Assembly: GCA_020536535.1 (NCBI GenBank)
Contig: JAHLWZ010000264.1
Coordinates: 11,401 to 58,106 of the forward strand
Reading direction: 5' to 3'
Source: Pelomyxa schiedti
Lineage: Eukaryota; Evosea; Pelobiontida; Pelomyxidae
Length of the DNA: 46,706 nucleotides
Shown here: positions 10,406 to 22,188 of the stretch, piece after piece
Numbering within the stretch: position 1 is the first letter of the stretch
Layout: the number at the start of each line of letters is the position of its first letter
Notes under the pieces: model-generated
Databases searched by the model: none
The model's input: the letters and a program-made list of their open reading frames with translations, nothing else
What the model was told of the DNA's origin: nothing
Program-made: the position numbers and the translations under genes

Positions 10406-10587
10406 TGTTTTTGTTTGTTCCTTTTTGATGGAACCGTTTATTTTTTTATTTGATGGACAACGGCTGCCGTTACATCTATCATCTGATATCGATTACCGAT
10501 CTTCGGAAGCGGGGAAGTGTTTGTTTTAACTTTTCAGTCGGATTGATTGGCGTTTACGCAGCTTGGATAAAATTGGTGTGAGCACAA

Positions 10588-11127
10588 TCAGGTGTGGGTC
10601 GGTTCCACAGGGTCGGATTTGCCAAAGAAAATGTTGACGAGGGCTGCGGCACCCACAACCAGCTGTTTGTGTTTGTGTTGCACGTCAGGATCAAAAGGGT
10701 TGTGAGGATTGAACACATACACATCCAATGGACAAAATGAACTCCCCAGCAATGGTGGCATTCACCGCGTCTGCGCAACCAGGGTCTGCCATCTTTGAAC
10801 AGATCCTCATGGCGTTGATTGAGTCAAAGAATGGCCACGTGAATCCCGTGAGGCCAAACATTGCAGCCTGTGTGTTGTTGTTGTTGTAAGCGATATCAAT
10901 TAGAGGGTACAACTAGTAGACGTACACCCATAAACATTGGTTTAGTGTTCGCAACTGAGCCGACTATCAAAAACATGGTGGACACGAAAACCAAAGCATC
11001 TAATTCGAGGTATGTTCCGTAGTACCCACCAGCGGCCAGGGCGCATCGTGCCAGTAGCAGACCCGCCTGTGTGTGTTGAAATATGCACTCGGTTGGCTTC
11101 GTTGATTATTATTGAAAGCGCACCCAT
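10588..11127 (-). CDS. Small multi-pass membrane protein, tandem copy 2
   Basis: Four exons, 11127-11089, 11066-10926, 10867-10721 and 10662-10588, give about 133 residues starting MGALSIIINEANR. The internal exons are 141 and 147 nt, exactly as in copy 1. Predicted membrane segments are AGLLLARCALAAGG, LDALVFVSTMFLIVG, MFGLTGFTWPFFDS and FILSIGC with LVVGAAALVNIFFG. A polar loop with paired Cys (MRICSKMADPGCADA) lies between segments 3 and 4, and a similar one with different sequence is in copy 1. The tail KSDPVEPTHT is short. It is a tetraspan-like protein of unknown role. The conserved intron positions and phases make the model strong. Confidence 0.78.
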
Positions 11128-11130
11128 GCA

Positions 11131-11208
11131 CCCGTGCACGCGATAACGTTAACAAGCAATGGTAGTGCCATCGTCTTTCGCTCGTTTTTCGTCCCGCGAA
11201 TCGTTAAT
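11131..11208 (-). promoter_or_regulatory. Duplicated upstream region of membrane-protein copy 2
   Basis: Counterpart of the block at 10326-10405, with the same three conserved words. It lies immediately upstream of the ATG at 11127. The intervening bases have diverged, so the conserved words stand out. Confidence 0.5.
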
Positions 11209-11556
11209 TTTTATTTTTTTTCGCTCTTCAAGAGGAACTTCAAGGAGTTTCCTTTTGGAGTCCAAACTGCCGCCGTTTATCTACAAGTGTTCTACTTTGA
11301 AAGAATCAAAGGCATTGTGCATCAAGGTTTGCGAAATATCTATGCAACCCCACGTCGTCCCGCCGCCCCCTCGCCTACTGTCGCCGGCAGCTCGTACGTG
11401 TACCGCGCCGTCGCCCCATCCCCATGTCGCGCGGCAAGCATTTTCATTGGACACTACCCCACAAAGCCTTTGGCGGAAATTACGATTTTTTTGATGATGC
11501 ACGGAAAATACAAAGTGGAGAATTCCCACAAGTAACAACCAAGGAGGCGTGGGGGA
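11209..11556. other. Intergenic stretch between divergent genes
   Basis: About 350 bp between the membrane-protein gene and the F-box gene. It has open frames on both strands but no protein-like composition. The last ~30 bp (CCAAGGAGGCGTGGGGGA) resemble the leader of the inverted F-box copy near 23500-23520, so that part is probably 5'-UTR or promoter of the F-box gene. Confidence 0.4.
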
Positions 11557-12761
11557 ATGGTGAAAGTGAGTTGTGGGTTCGTGTCCAACTCGTCGTCAGT
11601 CACGTACTTTATGATGTGGGTCGGTGTTGATGAGCCACCGAAAGACCCGTGCACTCGATGGGTCGGAGTATCGACTCTGGCCGAGGAGCTCAGAGGTTTC
11701 CCGGGCGCGGATGCACTCCACGTGTGCCTTGTGTTTATGCTTGCAGTCGACTGCGTAACTTTTTTTATCTCGGGAAACAGTTTCCTGGGGAAAGTGAATG
11801 CAAGAGGCATTACGATACAACGTGGTTCCCCTGCTCAGACGATGGGGAACATTTTTTGTGCCACACATGTATGAGCAACTGGGATGAGTGGATTGCAAAA
11901 ATCAAGCCATGGGTACAATCCAAAAGGATGAAAGAACCCAGTGCCAGCTTTGGTGACCGCAGTTCCACCATGGAAACTGGAGCAACTACAACTACGGCAT
12001 TAGCCTATGATTTGCCGGTGGGTGTAATGTCGAAATTTCCTATTCCGTTTTTTAATTGAAATTGCAGCCCCGAGAACCTGGCGAACGTACACATGAACTA
12101 AGCCGAGACATACTTGTCAGAATATTCAGGTTCAATATCACCCGAGAGTGGTCAGCCACTTTTCGATTAGATCGCGAGGTTCTGAAAGCCACCAAGGACT
12201 TGATTTCAGCCTCTGCCGTGTGCAAATTGTGTGTCTATTCACCATAAATGAATGTTATTTTGCCCTCTAACCCACCGCCAATAGATGGCGAGAAGTGGCT
12301 CTTGATGAAGAACTGTGGTTTGAGGTTGTAAAAATAAGTGCCGTTCAAAAGTTCCTGCCTGGATGGTACGTACCGCCCGTCCACAGATGCAAATACCAAA
12401 CGCAATATATAATAACATATATTCTGACACACTCAACATAAACAGGTGGGAAGACACAGAACAACAGGCGCGATTCTCACACCTTGAACACATCACAAGT
12501 TGCAGAGAACTTGCCCTCAGAATATCTAAAATGCATGTGGCCTTCAGCCTCCGTGTTGAAGCTGGGGATCTCACACCAGGTTTTGATGATGTTATCAGGA
12601 AGTGGGACTTTGACGACACCACACATGAGAACCTTGCTGAGGTTTTGAGAGGACACACCACTGGTGCAATCGTTGTTGGGCAGGGTTATGACAGTGATGT
12701 AGAACACTGGAAGGCAATGTACAGTGATGCAATACTGATAGGTAAACACAAGAGAAGGTGA
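11557..12761 (+). CDS. F-box protein with N-terminal GFVSNSSS motif (copy 1)
   Basis: Five exons, 11557-11721, 11781-12017, 12068-12228, 12285-12365 and 12446-12761, give about 319 residues. The inverted copy at 22189-23495 confirms them: the third and fourth exons are 161 and 81 nt in both. The N-terminus MVKVSCGFVSNSSSVTYF is followed by a Cys/His-rich module, C-x3-H ... C ... CHTCMSNWDEWI, which could bind zinc. A low-complexity linker leads to an F-box-like region (about residues 140-215: LSRDILVRIF, SASAVCKLWREVALDEELW). After it comes a helical C-terminal region (WEDTEQQARFSHLEHI). F-box proteins recruit substrates to SCF ubiquitin ligases through Skp1; substrate unknown. Confidence 0.8.
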
Positions 12762-12942
12762 TTTTGTATTTTGTGTTTTGGACTCATAAAACAAGTAATT
12801 GAGGAATGGATTTCCAAGGGGCAGGAGGTTGTGCGGTTGTGGCTCTATCTGCATGAGGCCAAACCCCCATGATTTAGGGTTTACTGGTCACGCGCATCAC
12901 ACCAAGCCACACAGCATCACAACCCACAAAGCCCACAAAAGT

Positions 12943-13781
12943 CTATAATGACTGTAGGCACTGGCACTTTACCGGGGCCGATCCAGCACCGCAGTCACTG
13001 TGTGAGTGTTAGGAAGGAGTAAGGAGGCAAAGGGAGCTATAAGTGACTACCCAGAAACAGGGTTCAAATAAAATAATAAATATATTAATCTCCATTTCAG
13101 GGTAAATAATAGAACGCCACCCATAATATACAATTTGCATACCAATATGAGCCTCATCCGGGACCATCAATGGGGCCCAAGTCATGCCCAGAGTGGCACT
13201 TTGCCGCGCACGACAGGCACACGCACGTGGAGTCGTCGCCAGGCCAACAGGTATTGCATGTCACGTAGTTCTGTTCTCGAATTCAGTAACTTGTCATATT
13301 CCCATAATAATCGGGAACAGAACAGACGCCACTACCACCACGACACCAACATGGGTACCTGTCTTATGGGGAGGCGTTGCTTCACGACGAAGGTGCAGAT
13401 GCCCCGGTCCAGTGCGTCGACGACGCGTGGGTCCATGAACTCCCGAAGCTCGGATGGGGGTGCACGCCCGCACTCGCTGCTCGGCGCTATTATGGGTTGC
13501 GTGGTAGTACTCGCTTCTGGCGAGGGGACGCTGTGTGGTTGGCCCACCGGTGGGCCAGTGTCGTCGCCCATCACCGATTGATCTGATTGCAGATTCAAAT
13601 ACTCACCGAACTGTCGGCGACCTGGGTGCCCAACCGTTACAACCAGCGCTGTTCTCTCGTTAAAGAGAGGATCAAGCTTTCCTGCTCTGAGCCAGAGTCT
13701 CATCACCAAGGCTTGACTTCCGAGAATCGGCTTCCGCAGTTGTGGTTTTTTTTTCAAAAGCAAGCCGAAAGGGCGTCTCAT
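12943..13781 (-). CDS. UBR-box zinc-finger protein with an in-frame TGA
   Basis: Exon 1 is 13781-13359; the start is the ATG at 13781 or, more plausibly, at 13571 (MGDDTGPPVGQ). Exon 2 runs 13270-13143 and exon 3 12997-12943. Exon 2 encodes a UBR-type zinc finger: YVTCNTCWPGDDSTCVC, LSCAAKCHSGHDLGP, then IDGPG, a TGA codon (13156-13154), then GSY; the split Cys codon opens CDCG in exon 3. Exon 3 ends CDCGAGSAPVKCQCLQSL. Phases fit on both sides of the TGA. UBR boxes bind N-degron or histone-tail N-termini in ubiquitin ligases. An alternative donor before the TGA (13164) breaks the frame of exon 3. It may be a pseudogene, a readthrough product, or an assembly error. Confidence 0.62.
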
Positions 13782-13802
13782 TCGTTTGGTCCCAATACAT
13801 AC
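13782..13802. promoter_or_regulatory. Very short gap between divergent start codons
   Basis: If the UBR-box gene starts at 13781, only 21 bp separate it from the ATG of the coiled-coil/villin gene at 13803. If it starts at 13571 the gap is 231 bp and would hold both promoters. The larger gap is more plausible. Confidence 0.3.
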
Positions 13803-16800
13803 ATGCAGCCGTCGTCAACAGCATTGGGGTCAGGGTCAATGTCGACAGTTGTTGCTTCGTTGACGAGGCAGAGGGACTCGTTGGAGCAGGAGGTGGCCGC
13901 CCTCAAACGCGACCTCAAGGCGAGTCCCCACTTTTCATGACAAGTTTCCCCCTCCTTTCTTTTTTTGGGTAGATTGACATATTCATAAATAAATTATTTA
14001 TTCTAATAATAATTAGGACGAAAGCAGGGAAAGAGACCTTCTGGACCAAAAGACAAGTGACCAGGAGAGGAAGATCAGGCAGCTTGAACGAAAGTAAGTA
14101 GTGTTCTTCATTAATCATAAATTTTTTTCTTGGGGTTACCAACCTTGTTTCCTACTAGGATCGCTGATATTCAAGACCAGCTACAGCATGAATCTAGTGA
14201 AAGAGATGCTCTGGAACGACTGGCTGGAGATGCTGATAGGGCCAAAAGACAGGTATAACAATTTGTTGGAATTGCACGATTTGTTGGCTCACATTAGGTT
14301 GTTTAGCTTGAAATGCAAGTTGCTCAAATGTCCAGAAACGTGACTTCCTTGCAGATAGAGTCAAATAAGTTCCGAGATGATCGCCTGGCACTAAAAAAAC
14401 GGATGGATGGTGATAGTTTTTCTATTGATTCTTCCATGTACTTACCTCCTCAAAGAACAAAGAATAGCCAACGAGAAAGAGTTGGATGATTTGAGAGACC
14501 AACTTAGGTGCGTTATTCTTTTTTACACAATCGCTTAATGGGCATAGAAAGGAGAAACGGACTGTGAAAGAATACCAATTCAAATTAGATGAAGAGAAAG
14601 ATGACGCACGAACACAACTGAGTCGTGTCCAAAACCAATTGAAGAGGTTTCTTGCCAACGCTTGTTTTAAGGAATACTTATTCTGAATAGAGAAAACAAT
14701 AGACTAGCACAGAAACTGGACATGGTTGAAACTGAGGCCAAGTCATTGCGAGCACAAGTCCGGGCATCAACTCTGACAACGGCCGCTTCTGGTCCTCTCT
14801 GTACCTTCTTCTTTCCCTGTGAACCAATATTCCTCAGATCCCCGCAAAGCCCTGGAGCAAGCTTTGAAGGAAAAAATAGATCTAGAGACTCAAAAAAGCG
14901 CTTTGAGTGTTGAAAATACCCAGCTTAAGGTATTTTTAAAAATACAAACCACTCTTATTTTTATAGGAACAATTATTGGAAGTGCAAGCTGTTAATGCTA
15001 CAATTTCAGAGGAGAAAAAAAATGCTGACTTGCAAATAAAGGTATATATTGGTCTTCACTCACATTCTTCTGATATAAACTAATCAAGGCGCTGGCTGAA
15101 CAAATTGAAGAAGAAAAAATGAAACTTGTCAAGTTTGAGCAGTCTTTCAAGTACCACTTTTTGCACATCTGCCATCCTTACATCTAAAAGGCAAATGGAA
15201 ACTGATCTCGCTGAAGCAAATACCATTCGTACAACACTCCTGCAGGACAATGCTGCAAAAGAGTCGAAGATTATACAAGAACTTAAGCAAAATGTACGTT
15301 TTCTTCTGGTTGGCCTTTGATAATGAATACGCAGATAGTGGATCTTGAAAAAGAGAAAAAAGATATCTCTGACACTGCTCAACATCTTGATGACCAACTA
15401 ACTGAATGTCATGAGCAACTTGAGCATGATCAACAACAAATTCAGGGAATGACAGATCAGGTATCGCCAATAAAAAAGAGCACTGGGATAGTGTATGACT
15501 CAATTCCAGATTGCAGAATGGCAACAAAAAGTTATAGAGGCAAACGTGTCACTAACCGAATTAAATGACGAAAAACGGTTCTTTCTTCGTTTCTTGCCTG
15601 CTACCCTCACCTTCCACAGACACATGGAATTATTGCTGCAAGAGACTGAGCAACAACTCACACAGAAAGTAGCTGAACTCGAAACAATTAAAAATTCCAA
15701 GCACACAGATTCAACTGCAGAAAGCATTCCCTCCAGCGCTCTTGAAGAAATTCAAAATCTGCAAAATGCCCTGAGAACATCTGGAACTCTTGCACAACAG
15801 CGTAATGATCTCATTCAAGAGGAACTGGCAAAAGAAAAGCTTGCCACTGAACTTCTGCTGCAGAAAAACGATGCTCTGCACCAACAAATAGTTGAATTGG
15901 AATCATCTCAAAGTGAGTCCCAGAAATTCCGGGAGAGATGTGAATCATTGGGAGCTGAACTGGATCGTACCAATACCCTTGTTTGCACTCTGCAAGACCG
16001 TTGTAACTCACTTGAGCTGCAATCTCAAGAGCTTATCAGCACCAGTGAGAACCAGAAGCAGACTATACAGCAACTCCAAGTCCTCAATAAGCAATACGAA
16101 GAAGACACCAAATCTTTCACCCAAAAACTTTTAGACACTGAGCAGCAACAATTATCATTGCAAACATGCATAGATAACCTGACTATTACAAAAGCTGAGC
16201 TGGAACGAACAAACAAAACCAAGTCCCAATTACTCATTGAAGCGGAAAAATCTGCAGAAATTGCGAAAACCACTATAGCCAGTTTAGAAAGGGATCTAGA
16301 TACTGCACTTGCCAAGGTGATGACATCCTGGAATGGTTTGCCTTACTGATAAATATAGGTTCTGGAAACACAACAAGCACACCGAAAAGTATCCGAAGAC
16401 TTGAGAAATACCAATCTAAAAGTAGTAGCTCAACATACAAAGATTATTTCTCTTGAAAAAGATGTTACTGCAAAAGTATTCCCCTTGTTTATGCATGATG
16501 AATATCACATGAAGTACTAGGTCCAAGAAATGGAAGTCGAAAGATTGGCTCACCAGAAAACGAGAAATGAGTTGAAAGAAATCACAACAGCTTTTGCCTC
16601 TCTGAAGAAGCAAAACAGTTCCGCTGAGGAGGTACCCTCCTTTTTCTTTTTCACACAATGACATTGCAGGAAGAAAATAGTCGAACTTGAAGAAGCTGCG
16701 GCAGCACAAACACTGCAACTAGAGACACTAACAAATCAAGTTAAAGATGCAGCACAAATGCACAAGGACTCCAATGCAGCCAATTTAACGATAAAGAGGT

Positions 16801-19800
16801 ATCCTCATATAACCTAATTTAAGTTTAATTATTGCAAGACTGGAAGGTGAAGTGACCCAGATGAAACAAGAGTTACAAGATGCCACCTCGAAACATGAAC
16901 AAGAGACTGTGAGATTCAAATCAACCCTCGGGCAACTTGAAGTAAACTGCTTGATATTAGTTGGCGATTTCACCCTCTCTCAGGAAAATTTGCGCCAGTC
17001 ACAAGCAAAGGTTGAGGATATCAACTCAGAGTCATTGAAACGGATGGCGGAAATCCAATCTCTTACCTCAACAAATTCGTCTCTTCAAGAAACAATTTCT
17101 GGTCTGAGATCTCAACTCAGGTCTCTAAACTCTCAACTGGCGGCAAAGGCCTCAGAAGTCATGCTCCTTCAGGAAAACCTGTGTATGCCCCTTTTTTCTT
17201 TATTGATTTGACACTTTCATTTAGCCGAGCATAAGTTACAAAGGGAATCTTCTTCTGCAGTTAGCACTTTCTTCCATTTGCTCCAACCTTAACCAATTTA
17301 GAATGATATGGCTTTGCAAAATAACTTCAATAAATTACAAGACCAAAACATTGAACTAAACAAACAATTATCTGAGCTTACACAGTCACTGCACGAAGTG
17401 GAATCTGTAGGGATTATCTGGCTCTCCCTTTTCCTTAACAGTCACCCAGGAATCGAGGAATGCCAAGCAACAAAACGAAAGCCTCATTTCCCAACTAAAG
17501 CAAGAACTACAAATTTCAGTGGGTCAGAATACTCAACTATCCACCAGCAACAACACTCTTAAGAAAGAGCTGGCCCAGACTCACCAAAAAGTCCAAGGTT
17601 GCATAAATTCTCATCACCATTCTTTTTCTTCCCATGGTAATATAGACCTTGAGGAGGAGTTAGAGCTCCATAAAGATGCTCTTTCTCACTTGAAGAATAC
17701 GATTGCTCAAAATGCACAAAAAATTGCGCTTCTTACCTCCGAAAAAGAAAGTGATTCAAATCAATATGATGCACTGGAATCCAAGGTAAGCCCAATATAT
17801 TCCCAGTAAACTCACACAATGCAAGTGGCTTTCATACAAAAGCTCTATGGAACAAAAGCTCTCCAATGAAACACAGGCCAAGATTAGTGCAGAGGCAAAT
17901 TCAAAAAAACTGCTACTCCAAATTGATGACCTATCAAACCAAATTAAAACTTGCAAAGTAGAAACCCCAGGTTTTTACATGGCTCATTGCACATAGGAAA
18001 CTGCCCATTCCGAAATGGAAGATTTAAAAGACAAATCGGACCTTGAGATTAAAAAATTACGACTGCAGATTGATACTCTGCAACTACAACTCAGCAGCGC
18101 CAAGGTTAAAGAATCGTAATAACAAATTTGGTCAAACAGTTATTAGGAAGCTGTTTCCTCAAACACTGAATCTATGGACTCTCAGTTAAAAGATAGCCTC
18201 TCCAGAGAAGCCCAGCAAAGAGCAGAAATTAATACACTTCGAGCTAATATGGAGACAGCTTACTCCGAACAAAAACTTCAGATATCAAAATTGCAGCAAC
18301 AGCTTGATAGTCAAATTTCGGAACATGAAAAGCAGTTAGCACAGATGCAGCAGGAACAAGAGAAAAAGCTTCACCTACTTCAACAGCAATATGAAAGCCA
18401 AACTATGCAACTCAAACAACAAAAGGACCAACAGTTGCTTCAAATGAAGCAACAAAATGAGCAGGAAATATCCATATTTCGGCAAGCAGCAACCATCCTT
18501 GAGAATCAAAATGTGAAACTCAAAGAGCAATATGAGGCACAAGTCTCTCAGCTTCAGCAACGACTTGCCATCTCCTCTAGTCAAATTAAACAGTGTGAAG
18601 GGGAAGTTTCACAGTTGAAGCAAAAGCTTGCAGATACTGCGCAAAGACCTACTAATGAGGACAACCAAATACAAAAACGAGAAATGGAGCTTCTGAAACA
18701 ACAACTTGCCACCTCAAAAGCTGCATCCGAGTTAGAGGCCGCGGACCTAAAGAACCAGATTCAAGACATGAAGTAGTTGCTTGGTCCATTGTTTTTATCT
18801 CAGAATACTTCAGGAAAGAGTTGTCCACTGTCAAGTCGAATATATCCCCAGCCACTTCTGTGGAGACTGAAAGACTGAAGAAGGTCACCAACGTTTTCCT
18901 GAAATTCTTTCACTCAAATCTCTTCTTAGGAGGTTGACCTCCTGAGAAGTGAAAAACAAGAACTGTTGCACCGAATTGTTGTATCCGAGTCTGCAGCCGC
19001 CATTCCTCAGGTTGCACAAACCAAAAATCCAGAAACTGCTGAGGAACCCAGTGGAGAAATGAGTGTTCTGGATGCAGCGTTGTCTTCTGCAAAAGTTCAC
19101 CCCCTTAGCACTATCAGGAGACCAGGTAGATTCAGACTCTAACTGACTTTACATTTTAATTCCTTGTTCAAGGAAAGAAACCTCATCCAGTAGCACCGAA
19201 TGCCTCTGCCCCTGTAAGTTCACCCATACCAGCCGTGGTCCCCGGTCCTGTTGCCACAGTCGCTCCACAATCACGACTTCTGGAAATGGATGCTGTGTCT
19301 GTACTGCCAAAAGGGGTGACAGCACAAAGTCTTGTAAAGAAATTAGCATCAACATCTACTGCACCAAAAGAGGAGAAACGCGGGAAGCTCATCCAACTTA
19401 AGGTTTGACACATTCTTGAAATTCCTATTGACTTCATTACAGGGAAGAAGAAGAATACGCTCACTTGTTGTTGACACCGCCGCTAAATCTCTCAATTCTG
19501 GCGATGTATTTCTCTTTGATGTTGGGGACAGGTATTTATCCACACTATTTCTGCCAAATCAATGGCTGCAGGATTTTCCAGTGGAACGGGTCCAAATGCA
19601 ATAGGCTGGAGAGATCAAAGGGAGTTGATCTCACAAATAAAATTAACAGGTGAAAAAAGTTCCAGTTTTCTGCTCTGATACAAAGTAGGACCCGAGGCGG
19701 TAGAGCAAAAGTTATCACACTTGATGAAGGAGATAATGACAACCCTGAGACCTTCAATTTTTGGAAAGAGCTGGGTGGTATGTTATCTAAGCCTGTCTAA

Positions 19801-22144
19801 ATAGCCCTTACACCTCCAGGACGAAAGGAAGACGTACAATCGGCAGAAGCAGGTGGTGATGATGCCGACTACGAAGCAAAGGCGGATGAAATGAACAAAC
19901 TATTCCTGTAAAATACTTCATTCATGTAGTAATCTCATGGGAAAAGGGTTGGTGAGGATGGACAGCTAGAGCAAGTCGAAGGGAAGCTTGTGGTGGAAAA
20001 GCTGAGCCCATCAGAGTGCTACATTCTGGACTGCTTGTATGTGAACCCGAAAATGGAATTATACCTAAAATACGTACACAGTGGAGAGATCTATGTCTTC
20101 ATTGGGAAAACCTCCCCTAGTGGGAGAAGAAATGATGCACTTTCAGCGGCTAACAACATACTAAACTCCGAACGTGCTTCAAGGTAATACTGGCCAAAAA
20201 AAAATCCTTCTTACTGTTTTTCAGGCCTCCTTGCTGTGAAGTTGTACGATGCAACCAGGTTTGAGACCTCATTACACCCTTCCAGTAACAGTAAGGCGTG
20301 ACTTCCTTTAGGGAGGAGAAAGTGTTCTGTTTTGTGAAAAATTCGCTAACTGGCCAGAAAATTTGAATACACAAGTTCAGGCTTCAGTTTCCCGCATTCC
20401 CGCTTCAAAACCACAGGTACGCAAAACAAGTTCCCTGCCGTCTCTTACTCTAATAGGGAAAAATCAACATCGAAAATTTACTCCTTCTTGAACCCCCAGA
20501 AAAGCAAAGAGATGTCGATCGCGGTGATGGCACAATTGAGGTCTGGGTTGTGTCTGGCTCTGGGAAGGTAATAAGCAAAGTGACTTGTTTTCCATGTGAT
20601 AGTGTAAAGGATCCAGTGGACAGCTCGCAATATGGGCAGTTCTTCTCTCAACATAGTTACGTGATTCTCTATACATATGGGGATATATCCGACCGCTCGT
20701 ATATTCTTTACTTCTGGCAGGTAGGATTTGGCAAGGCATTTCCATCTATTTACGTATATAGGGTGCTGATTCCACACCAACTGATTCTGGAACAAGTGCT
20801 GCCTTAGCACTTAATATGAGTAAAAGGTACAAAGGAGCTTCTCAGATAAGAGTGCCCCAACATGGAGAGCAGTCTCACTTTTGTAAGATATTCAAGGTTG
20901 GTTATTTGAAAAATGTATCCCTTCCCAACATTGCCATGCAGGGCTGCATTATAGTCCACCGGGGACCTCAACGTCGGGCATTTTCTGGAATGCATATGTA
21001 TCACGTTAGGGGTCAGGATATGACAAACACCACCATCATTGAGATAGAGCCAGTATTAATTTACTCTTCTGATTGCCTTTCTAACAAACCAAGAACGGTC
21101 ATGCGTTGAATTCTCGAGATGTATTTATAGTAATTAACAGTACACCCACAACCTCATCTGCCTGGATCTGGAAGGGACAGCTAGCATCCTCGTTTTGTTC
21201 AGAAGTGGCAAACGTTGCTGTTGCAAAACTTTTGGTAACTCTCGAACTAAGTGCATAAGAACTCACTTTAACTGTTAAAGCCTGGTGTTACAAGTAACAC
21301 AGTTTCTGAGGAGAGTGAAACCGAAGAATTTTGGGCTGCTATTGGTGGAAAGCCTGACCAGTATGGCAAATCACTTGAAGTAGCGAGACAGAGGTTGTTC
21401 TTGTTTTCCACTAGAACAGGAAATTTATCTGTGAGCGCTATTTCCCAGACAGCCATTATTACTTACTTGTTGAACAGGTTGAGCCACAGTGGATATTTAG
21501 TCAGTATGACCTCCGCAGTGACATAATGGGGTTGCTTGATGCCTGGAACGTTGTATTCCTTTGGTGTGGAGCCAAGTCCAAACCCACTGACAGGAAGTTT
21601 GGCCTTGAAACGGCAATGGTTGGTACCAAACCCAAGTTTCTGCTCTTCTTACAATCCACCAAGGACTACGCACAATATGTTCAAGGAATGGAACCAGATA
21701 GAGGTAAAGTGGAGGTTCTTTCAGTCAATGAAGGGGAGGAACCCATTACATTCACAAGTTGCTTCCACGCATGGAGGTATTCAGCTCCGGCATTGGCCAC
21801 AAAGCCCGGACCCTATCAGACTGCAATAAAGGCTTCCACCAGCACCACTTCCAGTCCCACACTTCGGACTAGAACCAGTGTTTCGGCATCAGAAGCACTG
21901 CAGGAATTCCATAAGACCTATACCTATGCGCAATTGCAAGATAGAAACAAGCTACCACCCACTGTGGATAAGAGCAAGTTAGAGGTAAAAATGTCCCCTT
22001 CACTGAAAGTACCCCTCAATGATCCCACAGACCTACCTCTCTGATGAAGAATTCCAAATAGTGTTTAAGATGACAAAGGCGGAATGGGACAAAGTGGAAG
22101 CGTGGAAGAAACCACAGAAGAAAAAGGATGCAAACTTGTTTTAA
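13803..22144 (+). CDS. Villin/gelsolin-family actin-binding protein with long N-terminal coiled coil
   Basis: The start is ATG 13803 (MQPSSTALGSGSM). Dozens of short introns join exons in phase; the first ones are 13803-13919, 14017-14093 and 14159-14252. From there to about 18950 the product is almost pure heptad coiled coil (e.g. LEQEVAALKRDLK, ISKLQQQLDSQISE). A Pro/Ala/Ser linker leads to gelsolin repeats: GRRRIRSLVV, LNSGDVFLFDVGD, IFQWNGSKCNRLERSKG (19450-19650), ECYILDCLYVNP (20010), GEIYVFIGKTSPSGR (20090), FFSQHSYVILYTYGD (20640), and LLDAWNVVFLWCG in the last repeat (21535). The C-terminus is a villin headpiece: YTYAQLQDRNKLPPTVDK, YLSDEEFQIVFKMTKAEW, EAWKK, ending NLF (21900-22144). 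Gelsolin repeats sever, cap or bundle actin under Ca2+ control; the headpiece binds F-actin. Estimated length is about 2,000 residues. Confidence 0.85.
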
Positions 22145-22188
22145 TATTACTACACAGTAAATGATAATATTCTAAAAAAATCTCACAC

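Noticed and set aside
13535-13625. Possible 24-nt intron in the UBR-box gene (GTGAGT ... ATCAG)
   Set aside because: Far shorter than the other introns here (about 40 nt or more) and not needed for the frame.
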